DNA of 29,848 bases from an uncultured Bacteroidales bacterium (GTDB lineage Bacteria; Bacteroidota; Bacteroidia; Bacteroidales; Muribaculaceae), in NCBI GenBank assembly GCA_905210435.1, contig CAJLWO010000030.1:1-29848 (forward strand). The letters are read 5' to 3'. Under the pieces are notes generated by a model. The model did no database searches. It was not told the DNA's origin and saw nothing but the letters and a program-made list of their open reading frames with translations. A program made the position numbers and the translations under genes. This document shows, in pieces, positions 1 through 7,717 of the stretch; the stretch's first letter is position 1, and each line of letters starts with the position of its first letter.

Positions 1-92
1 TATAAAATACACATCTTTTGGATATTTTAGGTCGATCTTAAATGAAAGAGCCGTGGTAATATGCCCCCTTGACAATAAAGTGGGAATTTTTC

Positions 93-124
93 TTTGATAA
101 TTCAAAATAAAACATTTAAATTTG
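93..124 (+). promoter_or_regulatory. Bacteroidota-type promoter of the ferredoxin gene
   Basis: TTTG at 93-96 and TAAATTTG at 117-124 are separated by 20 nt, which matches the known Bacteroidota primary-sigma consensus (TTTG, 19-21 nt, TAnnTTTG). Transcription would start near 130, giving a leader of about 55 nt before the ferredoxin start codon at 186. Confidence 0.7.
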
Positions 125-185
125 TATCGTCAATCACGACAACTACAGACTTCTAAGTATAAATTATCTAACATCCAAAACAATT

Positions 186-353
186 ATGGCTTACGTAATT
201 ACTGACAAATGTGTAGCTTGCGGCACTTGCGCACCCGTTTGCCCCGTAGAGGCAATCTCTGAAGGCGATATCTACCACATCGATCCCGACACCTGCATCG
301 AATGCGGTTCATGCGCTGAAGTATGCCCCTCTGAAGCAATCATTCCGGGCTAA
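186..353 (+). CDS. 2x[4Fe-4S] ferredoxin
   Basis: This 55-residue protein is a small bacterial-type ferredoxin, a soluble cytoplasmic electron carrier. It has two complete CxxCxxCxxxCP motifs, with cysteines at 9/12/15/19 and 37/40/43/47, which is the pattern for two [4Fe-4S] clusters. The length equals that of clostridial ferredoxins. The start ATG follows a consensus promoter, and a strong hairpin follows the stop, so the gene appears monocistronic. In anaerobic Bacteroidales such ferredoxins are known partners of pyruvate:ferredoxin oxidoreductase and related enzymes. Nothing nearby identifies its specific partner. Confidence 0.95.
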   Translation: MAYVITDKCVACGTCAPVCPVEAISEGDIYHIDPDTCIECGSCAEVCPSEAIIPG

Positions 354-378
354 TCGCTCGCTGACACTAAGCAAAGAT

Positions 379-418
379 AATCGGAGCTGCCTGACCAACA
401 GGCGGCTCCGATTTCTTT
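379..418 (+). terminator. Intrinsic terminator of the ferredoxin gene
   Basis: The arms at 379-393 and 399-413 form a roughly 15-bp stem (aatcggagc paired with gctccgatt) around a 5-nt loop. The hairpin begins 26 nt after the ferredoxin stop codon and is followed by a short T-rich stretch. Confidence 0.8.
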
Positions 419-494
419 ACGGTCTGAGGACAACTTTTTGCATTGAGAATAATACCAGAAGGTGTTGCAGAACCGCGAAATTTCGACTAACAAA

Positions 495-576
495 GTAGGG
501 ACGCACGGTATATGTATCCGATAATGCGCTGATAATCAATGTTTGTTTTCCGGACGCACAGACCGGGCGTCCCTAC
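495..576. repeat. Dispersed 82-bp palindromic element, copy A
   Basis: Two 26-nt arms (495-520 and 551-576) lie in inverted orientation around a 30-nt spacer. Each arm is itself an imperfect palindrome built on GGACGCAC...GTGCGTCC. The outer ends read GTAGGGACGC and GCGTCCCTAC. Related copies lie at 3515-3578 and 25504-25586. This copy sits between the ferredoxin terminator and the terminator of the barrel gene on the opposite strand. The architecture resembles REP/BIME elements; mobilisation by a RAYT-type transposase is inference, as none is encoded in this window. Confidence 0.8.
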
Positions 577-615
577 TATTGGAAGTTCTTCATCATACCC
601 GCTCCATTCCGCTTA

Positions 616-660
616 TACAAAATGAGGCGCACCATGTAGGAAGGTGCGCCCCATTTTGTA
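616..660 (-). terminator. Terminator of the 682-1230 barrel gene
   Basis: Arms at 616-633 and 643-660 pair over 17 of 18 positions with a 9-nt loop. The A/T-rich outer ends provide a U-tract on the minus-strand transcript. The hairpin begins 21 nt past the stop codon of the minus-strand barrel gene. Confidence 0.75.
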
Positions 661-681
661 TTGTCGTCAATGTTGTGGCGA

Positions 682-1230
682 TCAGAAGTTGTAATAGAAA
701 CCGAATGAGAGGTTATAGCCCGAGAAGTCAAAACCCCAGCCTTCATAGTGGCTGTCGAGGAGGTCCTTGGCTGCATCGTTGGTGCCGCGGTAGCCGAGGA
801 ATCCTGCATGTGCCACAATGCTGCAACGGTCATTGAGCGCCAGAGCGATGCCCGGCTTGAAACCGATGCCGTATTTTACTGCTGTATCGCTGTCCTCGCC
901 GTCGTATGACACCTTACCGAAGCCAAGGTCGACACCACCGTCAACGAAGAGTGATACCATACCTTTCTTGAAGAAAGTGTAACGTGCGTACGGGTCGAAG
1001 TCAACGAGGTTGCCTGTGATTTCCGAGCGATGGATATTGGTCCAGCCAAGTACTGTACCGATTGCCCAGTTATTGTTGAGGTTGTAGCCGACCTCGGGGG
1101 CTATCGTGATAGTAGTCACTTTGTCATCGTGGTTGCGCCATGCGGCTACCGAACCACCTACAAACAAATTCTGAGCTGCGGCAGTCAGTGTCATCACCAA
1201 CATCACTGCCATCAAAATAATCTTTTTCAT
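682..1230 (-). CDS. Small outer-membrane beta-barrel protein
   Basis: This 182-residue protein begins with a clear Sec signal peptide (MKKIILMAVMLVMTLTAAAQ, cleavage probably after AAAQ). It then shows alternating hydrophobic/polar strands typical of an eight-stranded OmpX/OmpA-like barrel, and it ends in the aromatic residue F (last four YYNF), the usual outer-membrane C-terminal signal. It fits the general OMP beta-barrel (PF13505-like) group; the specific function is unknown. The gene stands alone, with its own promoter upstream (1297-1327) and a strong terminator. Confidence 0.75.
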   Translation of the reverse strand: MKKIILMAVMLVMTLTAAAQNLFVGGSVAAWRNHDDKVTTITIAPEVGYNLNNNWAIGTVLGWTNIHRSEITGNLVDFDPYARYTFFKKGMVSLFVDGGVDLGFGKVSYDGEDSDTAVKYGIGFKPGIALALNDRCSIVAHAGFLGYRGTNDAAKDLLDSHYEGWGFDFSGYNLSFGFYYNF

Positions 1231-1296
1231 ACCTAAAAAATTTAATAATTAATTAAAAAGTGAACTTATATAAATCAAGGTCTTTGAAAACGAAAG

Positions 1297-1327
1297 CAAA
1301 ATTAACTAAAAATTTTTAAACAGCAAA
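1297..1327 (-). promoter_or_regulatory. Promoter of the small barrel gene
   Basis: Read on the minus strand, TTTG (1327-1324) and TAATTTTG (1304-1297) are separated by 19 nt, a full match to the Bacteroidota promoter consensus. The predicted start is near 1290, leaving a leader of about 60 nt. Confidence 0.7.
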
Positions 1328-1414
1328 TTTTTGACTGCTAACGGACAATAATCGGGTAAAAACGGCCAATTATAAAAAAATTAATCTTACTCTTTTTTCA
1401 TACAATCTTTTTCG

Positions 1415-1422
1415 TATTTTTG
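1415..1422 (+). promoter_or_regulatory. -7 element of the glycosyltransferase promoter
   Basis: TATTTTTG at 1415-1422 matches TAnnTTTG and lies 26 nt before the ATG at 1448. The region where a -33 element is expected is T-rich but lacks a clear TTTG, so this promoter is less certain than its neighbours. Confidence 0.5.
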
Positions 1423-1447
1423 CATCGATTATAACTACAAATTATAA

Positions 1448-2224
1448 ATGATGAACAACGACCCGACCGCCGCTCCACTGTTTTCCATTATCACCGTCAC
1501 TTATAATGCCGAAGCGACATTGCCGCGCACATTGGCTTCAGTAAAGGCCCAGACGTGCCGGTTGTTTGAATATCTTGTAGTCGACGGAAAGTCGGCCGAC
1601 GCTACATTGCAGCTTGCCAAAGATGCCGCCATTCCGGAGATGAAGATACATTCAGGACGCGACAACGGCATATATGACGCAATGAACAAAGGTCTCGGTA
1701 TGGCCGAGGGGGAATACGTAATCTTCCTCAACGCAGGCGACGCATTCCATTCACCCGATACCCTGCAACGCATTGCCGACGCCATTATGACCGAAGATTT
1801 CCCCGGCATAGTGTACGGCCAGACCGACATCGTCGATATAACCGGAATGCGTCTCGGAGAGCGCCATCTGCGTGCCCCGCGTGAACTCACGCTCGACAGC
1901 TTCCGCGACGGCATGGTCGTGTGCCACCAGGCATTCGTCGTACTGCGCCGCATAACCTCCCCCTATAATCTCGACTACAAACTCTCGGCCGACTACGACT
2001 GGTGCATACGCTGCCTGCAGCATTCACGCCGCAACGTATACATCGACGACGTGCTCATCGACTACCTCAACGAAGGAACCACTACGCGCAACCACCGCCG
2101 CTCACTCCGCGAACGTTTCCGCATCATGTGCTACTACTACGGCACATTCTCCACAATAAAAAAGCACCTGTCATTTATCCCCCGCTACCTCCGCCGCCGT
2201 AAAAATGCCGTCAACAACCAGTAG
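1448..2224 (+). CDS. Family-2 glycosyltransferase (WcaE-like)
   Basis: This 258-residue protein has the GT-A fold signatures of glycosyltransferase family 2: the N-terminal SIITVTYNAE strand-loop (about 13-22), the nucleotide-binding VVDGKSAD (44-51), an LNAGD motif in the DxD position (94-98), and ADYDW (181-185) as the likely acceptor/catalytic segment. The closest pattern is the WcaE-like branch, which transfers a sugar from a nucleotide-sugar donor to surface polysaccharide precursors. The C-terminus is very basic, consistent with association with the inner membrane. No other polysaccharide gene flanks it, so the product is unknown. ATG 1448 is taken because a promoter -7 element lies just upstream; an alternative ATG is the next codon. 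Confidence 0.85.
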   Translation: MMNNDPTAAPLFSIITVTYNAEATLPRTLASVKAQTCRLFEYLVVDGKSADATLQLAKDAAIPEMKIHSGRDNGIYDAMNKGLGMAEGEYVIFLNAGDAFHSPDTLQRIADAIMTEDFPGIVYGQTDIVDITGMRLGERHLRAPRELTLDSFRDGMVVCHQAFVVLRRITSPYNLDYKLSADYDWCIRCLQHSRRNVYIDDVLIDYLNEGTTTRNHRRSLRERFRIMCYYYGTFSTIKKHLSFIPRYLRRRKNAVNNQ

Positions 2225-2340
2225 GCTTTTCAGCCGACTGTCATTTTGATAATCTGTCGGTCGACTCACATACGGCACTCCCAGCAATAGCCAAAATGCT
2301 GCAAAAGCTGTCAAAATTTTTACATTGTCGGGAAATTAGT

Positions 2341-2371
2341 TTTCATATATTGGGAAAAATGCTTAACTTTG
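2341..2371 (+). promoter_or_regulatory. Promoter of carAB
   Basis: TAACTTTG at 2364-2371 matches the -7 consensus. TTTC at 2341-2344, 19 nt upstream, is a near match to the -33 element. The predicted leader to the carA ATG (2438) is about 60 nt. No PyrR-type or pyrimidine-attenuation structure was recognised. Confidence 0.6.
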
Positions 2372-2437
2372 CACGGTTTTCACGATGGAAATCTTGTCAA
2401 CCGCCACATAGTTTACTAATAATTTTCCATAATTCCT

Positions 2438-3508
2438 ATGCGCGAAACAAGACGAGCCACCCTTATACTCGAGGATGGCACCACGTTTGAGGGAAAATCT
2501 TTCGGATACGAAGCATCGACTTCGGGCGAAGTGGTCTTCAACACGGCCATGACCGGCTATCCCGAAAGTTTGACCGACCCCTCCTATGAAGGTCAAATTC
2601 TTGTCACCACCTATCCCATTCTCGGCAATTACGGCGTGCCCCCGCGTCGCGAAAAAGATGATGTCAGCGAGTTCTATGAGAGCGACCATATCCATGCCAA
2701 AGCCATCATAGCTCAGGACTATTCGTGGGAGCACTCCCACTGGCAGGCCGACCGCTCGCTCTCGCAATGGCTTTGCGAAGAGAAAATCCCCGGCATCTAC
2801 GGCATCGACACCCGCGCGCTCACCAAGCATCTGCGTGAAAAAGGCTCAATGCTTGGCAAAATCATCATCGAAGGCTGCGAGGATGTCGATTTCTATAACC
2901 CCAACCTCGAGAACCTCGTAGGCAAAACAAGCTGCAAGGAGGTGGAAATCCACGGCGACGGCGAAAAGACCGTAGTGCTCATCGACTGCGGCACAAAGCA
3001 CAACATCATACGCTGCCTCACACGCCGCGGCGTCAAAGTGGTACGCGTGCCCTGGGATTATGACTTCACACAGATACCCTACGACGGCCTTTTCATATCC
3101 AACGGTCCCGGCAACCCCGACATGGCGGAAGCCACCGTGGCCAATATCCGCAAGGCTTTCGAAATCGGCAAACCGATATGCGGCATCTGCATGGGCAACC
3201 AGCTCCTGGCCAAAGCTGCCGGAGCCAAGACCTACAAGCTCAAATACGGACACCGCTCCCACAACCAGCCTGTACGCCGCGTAGGCACCGACACATGCTA
3301 CGTAACGTCGCAGAACCACGGCTATGCCGTCGACAGCTCTACCCTCTCCGACGAGTGGGAACCGCTCTTCGTCAACATGAACGACGGCACCAACGAGGGC
3401 ATCCGACACAAGTCAAAACCGTATTTCTCGGCACAGTTCCACCCCGAAGCCTCATCAGGCCCCAAGGATACGGAGTTCCTCTTCGACGAATTCATAGCGC
3501 TGCTCTGA
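2438..3508 (+). CDS. carA: Carbamoyl-phosphate synthase small (glutaminase) subunit
   Basis: This 356-residue protein hydrolyses glutamine and passes ammonia to CarB for carbamoyl phosphate synthesis, feeding pyrimidine and arginine pathways. The N-terminal CPSase small-chain domain (about 1-150, with GIYGIDTRALTKHLREKG) is followed by a class I glutamine amidotransferase domain. The catalytic triad is intact: Cys251 in CGICMGNQLL, and His335 and Glu337 in QFHPEASSG. The length is slightly below the E. coli enzyme (382 aa). The gene is followed by carB on the same strand after 149 nt that hold a palindromic repeat. Confidence 0.97.
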   Translation: MRETRRATLILEDGTTFEGKSFGYEASTSGEVVFNTAMTGYPESLTDPSYEGQILVTTYPILGNYGVPPRREKDDVSEFYESDHIHAKAIIAQDYSWEHSHWQADRSLSQWLCEEKIPGIYGIDTRALTKHLREKGSMLGKIIIEGCEDVDFYNPNLENLVGKTSCKEVEIHGDGEKTVVLIDCGTKHNIIRCLTRRGVKVVRVPWDYDFTQIPYDGLFISNGPGNPDMAEATVANIRKAFEIGKPICGICMGNQLLAKAAGAKTYKLKYGHRSHNQPVRRVGTDTCYVTSQNHGYAVDSSTLSDEWEPLFVNMNDGTNEGIRHKSKPYFSAQFHPEASSGPKDTEFLFDEFIALL

Positions 3509-3514
3509 CACAGT

Positions 3515-3578
3515 GTAGGGACGCACGGTCTGTGCGTCCGCCTGACGACAACCGGACGCACGCGCCGTGCGTCCCCGC
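3515..3578. repeat. Dispersed palindromic element, copy B (within carAB)
   Basis: The left arm at 3515-3540 is a nearly perfect copy of the family arm (GTAGGGACGCACGG start). The right arm at about 3552-3578 is inverted, and the spacer is shortened to 11 nt. The right end reads GTCCCCGC rather than GTCCCTAC. It begins 6 nt after the carA stop and lies between carA and carB, so it is transcribed within the operon and should fold as a strong RNA hairpin. Confidence 0.8.
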
Positions 3579-3657
3579 AAAGAAGCAAGCCCCAATAATT
3601 AACAAAAGCAATTCTGCAACAATATAAACCGCGGCTCAGCCGCCACAACAACTCATA

Positions 3658-6600
3658 ATGAGCGATAAGACAATAAAAAAAGTACTTTTGCTTGGTAGCG
3701 GTGCCCTCAAGATAGGCGAAGCCGGAGAATTTGACTACTCCGGTTCGCAGGCACTCAAAGCAATGAAAGAGGAGGGAATTGAGACTATCCTTATCAATCC
3801 CAATATTGCAACAGTACAAACGTCTGACGGTTTTGCCGACCACATCTACTTCCTGCCGGTGACTCCGTTCTTTGTGGAGAAAGTCATCGAGAAGGAACGT
3901 CCCGACGGCATCCTGCTGGCGTTCGGAGGCCAGACCGCCCTCAACTGCGGTGTGGCTCTCTACGAATCGGGCGTACTCGAAAAATACAATGTACGCGTGC
4001 TCGGCACACCCGTACGCGCCATCATGGACACCGAGGACCGCGAGCTTTTCGTGCGCAAACTCGATGAAATCGGCGTCAAGACCATCAAGAGCGAGGCCGT
4101 ATCGAACGTCGACGACGCCCTCCGCGCAGCCCGCGAACTCGGATATCCCGTCATCGTGCGCGCCGCATACGCGCTCGGCGGACTCGGATCCGGTTTCTGC
4201 GACAACGAGGAGGAACTTGTGGCTCTCACCGAGAAAGCGCTCTCGTTCTCTCCGCAGGTGCTTGTGGAGAAATCGCTCAAAGGCTGGAAAGAGGTGGAAT
4301 ACGAGGTTGTGCGCGACCGCTTCGACAACTGTATCACGGTATGTAACATGGAGAACTTCGACCCGCTCGGCATCCACACCGGCGAGAGTATCGTTGTCGC
4401 TCCCTCGCAGACCCTCTCCAACGAAGACTACCACTATCTGCGTAAACTCGCAATCAAAATCATACGCCACGTGGGCATCGTGGGCGAATGCAACGTGCAG
4501 TACGCCTTCGACCCCCAGTCGATGGACTACCGCGTCATCGAGGTCAACGCCCGCCTGAGCCGTTCGTCGGCTCTCGCATCGAAAGCGACCGGTTATCCGC
4601 TGGCGTTCGTTGCCGCGAAACTCGGTCTCGGCTACGGCCTGTTCGACCTCAAGAACTCGGTCACCAAAGAGACTTCGGCATTCTTCGAGCCGGCTCTCGA
4701 CTATATCGTCGTCAAAATCCCCCGCTGGGACCTCGGCAAATTCCACGGCGTGCGCAAGGAAATCGGTTCGTCGATGAAATCGGTAGGCGAAGTGATGGCC
4801 ATAGGCCGCACATTCGAGGAAGCCATCCAGAAAGGCCTCCGCATGATTGGCCAGGGCATGCACGGCTTCGTAGGCAACCGCGAACTCAAAATCAACGACA
4901 TCGACCACGCCCTCTCCGAACCGACCGACAAACGCATCTTCGTCATTGCCAAGGCGATGAAATCGGGCTACACCGTCGACAAGATACACGAGCTTACCAA
5001 AATCGACAAGTGGTTCCTCTACAAGCTCCAGCACCTCATCGACACCGAAGCCGAACTTGAGGCATTCGACGAAATCGAAAAAATACCCGCTCCCCTCCTA
5101 CGCACGGCGAAGGAACAGGGATTCAGCGACTTCCAGATAGCCCGCGCAGTGCTCGACAACTTCGGCGGCTCGGCCGAGATGGCCAACAAGCGCGTACGTC
5201 AGTACCGCAAGAGCCTCGGCATCGTGCCCGTGGTGAAACAGATCGACACCCTCGCGGCCGAATATCCCGCGCAGACCAACTACCTCTACCTGACCTACAA
5301 CGGCACGGAGAACGATGTGCACTACCTCCACGACCACCGCTCGATTGTGGTACTCGGTTCGGGCGCATACCGCATCGGCAGCTCGGTTGAATTCGACTGG
5401 TGTTCGGTCAACGCCCTCATGACCGTCAAGAAAGAGGGATGGCGCTCGGTTATGATCAACTACAACCCCGAGACCGTGTCGACCGACTACGACATGTGCG
5501 ACCGTCTCTACTTCGACGAGCTCACGTTCGAACGCGTGATGGACATCCTCGACCTCGAGCAGCCCCACGGCGCAATCCTATCGGTGGGCGGACAGATACC
5601 CAACAACCTTGCCACCCGTCTTGACGACGAAGGTGTCAACATACTCGGCACCACGGCCCGCAGCATCGACAACGCCGAGGACCGTCACAAATTCTCGGCC
5701 ATGCTCGACAACCTCGGCATCGACCAGCCCCGCTGGCGCGAGCTTACGAGCTTCGACGACATCCGCGAGTTTATCGACGAGGTAGGTTTCCCCGTGCTCG
5801 TGCGTCCGAGCTACGTGCTCTCAGGCGCTGCCATGAACGTATGCTCCAACGACGACGAACTCGAGCGCTTCCTGCGCCTCGCGGCCAACGTGTCGAAGCA
5901 GCACCCCGTCGTTGTCACCGAGTTCATCCAGAACGCAAAGGAAATCGAGATGGACGCCGTGGCTGCCAACGGTGAAATAAAGGCCTACGCCATATCGGAG
6001 CATATCGAGTTTGCCGGCGTGCACTCGGGCGACGCCACCATACAGTTCCCGCCGCAGAAACTCTACGTCGAGACCATGCGCCGCATCAAGAAAATATCGG
6101 CACAGATAGCCAAGGCGCTCAACATCACCGGCCCGTTCAACATACAGTACCTTGCCAAGAACAACGACATCAAGGTAATCGAGTGTAACCTGCGTGCGTC
6201 GCGAAGCTTCCCCTTCGTGTCGAAAGTGCTCAAAATCAACTTCATCGACCTCGCCACCAAGGCCATGCTCGGACTCAATGTCGAGAAACCGGAGAAAAAC
6301 GCCTTCGACCTCGACTACGTCGGTATCAAGGCATCGCAGTTCTCGTTCTCGCGTCTGCAGGGCGCCGACCCCGTGCTCGGCGTCGACATGTCGTCGACCG
6401 GCGAAGTAGGCTGTATCGGTGTCGACACATCCGAGGCCATCATGAAGTCAATGCTTTCGGTTGGCTACCGCGTGCCCAAGAAAGGCATACTCCTCTCGAC
6501 CGGCTCCGCCCGCCAGAAAACCGACATGCTTGACGCAGCCCACCAGCTGCACAACAAAGGCTACGTGCTCTATGCCACCGGCGGTACCCACCAGTTCCTC

Positions 6601-6882
6601 GCCGATAACGGCATACCCGCCATACGCGTATACTGGCCCTCACAGCCCGACATGCAGCCGCAGGCACTCCAGATGCTCCACGACAAGGAGATAGACCTCG
6701 TGGTCAACATACCCAAAAACCTGTCAACCACCGAACTGAGCAACGGCTACAAGATACGCCGTGCGGCAATCGACCTCAACATCCCGCTGCTCACCAACGC
6801 CCGCCTCGCCTCAGCATTCATCCGAGCCTTCACCACTCTCTCCCTCAACGACATAGAAATCAAACCCTGGGACGAATACTAA
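3658..6882 (+). CDS. carB: Carbamoyl-phosphate synthase large subunit
   Basis: This 1074-residue protein, essentially the length of E. coli CarB (1073), makes carbamoyl phosphate from bicarbonate, ammonia and two ATP in the cytoplasm. It shows the expected internal duplication: the first half opens with LLLGSGALKIGEAGEFDYSG (about 10-29), and the second half with VVLGSGAYRIGSSVEFDW (near 563-580). Each half carries a pre-ATP-grasp and an ATP-grasp domain. The last ~140 residues form the MGS-like allosteric domain (YATGGTHQFLADNGI). No frameshift or missing segment is visible. It pairs with carA upstream. A shadow reading frame on the other strand (3322-5034) reflects GC-skewed codon use, not a gene. 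Confidence 0.97.
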   Translation: MSDKTIKKVLLLGSGALKIGEAGEFDYSGSQALKAMKEEGIETILINPNIATVQTSDGFADHIYFLPVTPFFVEKVIEKERPDGILLAFGGQTALNCGVALYESGVLEKYNVRVLGTPVRAIMDTEDRELFVRKLDEIGVKTIKSEAVSNVDDALRAARELGYPVIVRAAYALGGLGSGFCDNEEELVALTEKALSFSPQVLVEKSLKGWKEVEYEVVRDRFDNCITVCNMENFDPLGIHTGESIVVAPSQTLSNEDYHYLRKLAIKIIRHVGIVGECNVQYAFDPQSMDYRVIEVNARLSRSSALASKATGYPLAFVAAKLGLGYGLFDLKNSVTKETSAFFEPALDYIVVKIPRWDLGKFHGVRKEIGSSMKSVGEVMAIGRTFEEAIQKGLRMIGQGMHGFVGNRELKINDIDHALSEPTDKRIFVIAKAMKSGYTVDKIHELTKIDKWFLYKLQHLIDTEAELEAFDEIEKIPAPLLRTAKEQGFSDFQIARAVLDNFGGSAEMANKRVRQYRKSLGIVPVVKQIDTLAAEYPAQTNYLYLTYNGTENDVHYLHDHRSIVVLGSGAYRIGSSVEFDWCSVNALMTVKKEGWRSVMINYNPETVSTDYDMCDRLYFDELTFERVMDILDLEQPHGAILSVGGQIPNNLATRLDDEGVNILGTTARSIDNAEDRHKFSAMLDNLGIDQPRWRELTSFDDIREFIDEVGFPVLVRPSYVLSGAAMNVCSNDDELERFLRLAANVSKQHPVVVTEFIQNAKEIEMDAVAANGEIKAYAISEHIEFAGVHSGDATIQFPPQKLYVETMRRIKKISAQIAKALNITGPFNIQYLAKNNDIKVIECNLRASRSFPFVSKVLKINFIDLATKAMLGLNVEKPEKNAFDLDYVGIKASQFSFSRLQGADPVLGVDMSSTGEVGCIGVDTSEAIMKSMLSVGYRVPKKGILLSTGSARQKTDMLDAAHQLHNKGYVLYATGGTHQFLADNGIPAIRVYWPSQPDMQPQALQMLHDKEIDLVVNIPKNLSTTELSNGYKIRRAAIDLNIPLLTNARLASAFIRAFTTLSLNDIEIKPWDEY

Positions 6883-6942
6883 TCCCTACAAATATCAACA
6901 ACACCGGTTGAGTAAAATCACCCGATGTAGAAAAGGATTACC

Positions 6943-6985
6943 ACAGCATTGGGCCGCGATTTATTGCGGCCCAATGCTGTTTACT
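6943..6985 (+). terminator. Terminator of carAB
   Basis: Perfect 15-bp arms (6943-6957 and 6966-6980; acagcattgggccgc and its complement) surround an 8-nt A/T-rich loop, 60 nt after the carB stop. The tail is only weakly T-rich (TTTA). Confidence 0.75.
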
Positions 6986-7055
6986 AAAGCAGGCTTCGGA
7001 GAATTAGCTTCGGAGAAATTATAATGAATAGGGATTCCGCAGGAGACGTCGTTGA

Positions 7056-7222
7056 GGATGCCGTAGGCATCTTCGATATGATTAACCCGGTCATGGCGCG
7101 AAAGCGCCTTGGCCGGGTCAATGTGCAGGCATAAGACGTTGCCGCAGGCATCGTCAATCTACATAAGCTATCCCTACACATAGACTCCCGATATGAGGCG
7201 GATTGATGATGCCTGCGGCAAC
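7056..7222. repeat. Cluster of related inverted and direct repeats
   Basis: A 22-bp inverted repeat (7138-7159 and 7201-7222, 21 of 22 matching, core TTGCCGCAGGCAT) surrounds 41 nt. A third, diverged copy of the core (gatgccgtaggcatcttcgat, from about 7058) lies upstream in the same orientation as the first arm, and a GNRA-capped hairpin (7085-7118) sits between them. No credible gene overlaps. This may be a degenerate MITE or REP-like element; that is inference. Confidence 0.5.
7085..7118. repeat. 15-bp hairpin with a GAAA tetraloop
   Basis: Arms at 7085-7099 and 7104-7118 pair over 15 positions with one mismatch and one G-T wobble, closing on GAAA. On the plus-strand RNA this is a stable GNRA tetraloop hairpin. 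No U-tract follows, so it is not a typical terminator. Confidence 0.6.
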
Positions 7223-7298
7223 TTCACGCAGCATGATATCTGTCGTCCCAGCATCCTGACACAATTTGTAAATTGAACCTATTCTATTATGGAACTCA

Positions 7299-7361
7299 TT
7301 ATAATAAAATTATGTTTTTATTATAATATTATTATAATATGAAAAACTTTATATATTTTTG
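7299..7361 (+). promoter_or_regulatory. Operator-like AT repeats and promoter of mazEF
   Basis: Several copies of TTATAATA and its inverse lie at 7299-7341; 7321-7337 is a near-palindrome. They are followed by a -7 element TATTTTTG at 7354-7361. No clear -33 TTTG is present. Toxin-antitoxin operons are usually repressed by the antitoxin alone or in complex with toxin, so this array is a plausible binding site for the AbrB-type antitoxin (inference). Confidence 0.45.
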
Positions 7362-7437
7362 TATCGTTGAACGAATAGATGTGGTGATGCCACAATTCCT
7401 ATTTAATAACTGATATAAACAAATAAAGCAACTTATT

Positions 7438-7686
7438 ATGTTGGCAAGAATTTCACAGGTCGGGACTTCCGTAGGAATTATAATTCCTAAATATATTGCT
7501 ACCGAAGGCGGTTTCACCAAGGGTGCCTCGGTAAACATCGAGTATACCGACAATCAGATAATAATTTCGAAACCTAAAACCAAACGTGAGGGTTGGGCTG
7601 CGGCATTCGCAAAATATGCGCATGAAGGCGAAGATGAAATGCTGCTCCCCGACTGCCTTGATTCGGAAGCGGAAGAGCTAATTTGA
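7438..7686 (+). CDS. mazE: MazE/PemI-type antitoxin (AbrB fold)
   Basis: This 82-residue protein carries a SpoVT/AbrB-MazE DNA-binding domain at its N-terminus (QVGTSVGIIIPKYIA through INIEYTDNQIIISK-like strands, about 7-45). An acidic tail follows, with GWAAAFAKYA and a DEML segment, the part that in MazE/PemI antitoxins wraps around and inhibits the toxin. It lies 31 nt before the mazF-like gene in the same orientation, the usual antitoxin-first order. It should neutralise the toxin and autorepress the operon through the upstream AT repeats. The symbol is assigned by family. Confidence 0.85.
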   Translation: MLARISQVGTSVGIIIPKYIATEGGFTKGASVNIEYTDNQIIISKPKTKREGWAAAFAKYAHEGEDEMLLPDCLDSEAEELI

Positions 7687-7717
7687 GACTTTTTTATACG
7701 TAAAAACGGCTGTTTCC

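Noticed and set aside
1..92. Possible partial gene at the left edge
   Set aside because: No open frame with coding character; A/T-rich intergenic sequence only.
495..576. CRISPR-like array or terminator for the 82-bp palindromes
   Set aside because: Copies are far apart (about 3 and 22 kb) with no regular spacing or spacers and no cas genes. Arms are nested palindromes without consistent U-tracts.
2234..2260. Possible terminator after the glycosyltransferase gene (CCGAC...GTCGG)
   Set aside because: Only a 5-bp stem with a 17-nt loop and no T-run; too weak to call.
3322..5034. 570-codon open frame on the minus strand
   Set aside because: It lies antisense to carA/carB, whose products are unambiguous. 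Long antisense frames are expected from the strong C-ending codon bias; the translation has no recognisable domain.
6984..7181. 65-codon minus-strand frame in the carB-mazE gap
   Set aside because: It overlaps the carB terminator tail and the inverted-repeat cluster; Ser/Thr/Ala-rich shadow with no homology.
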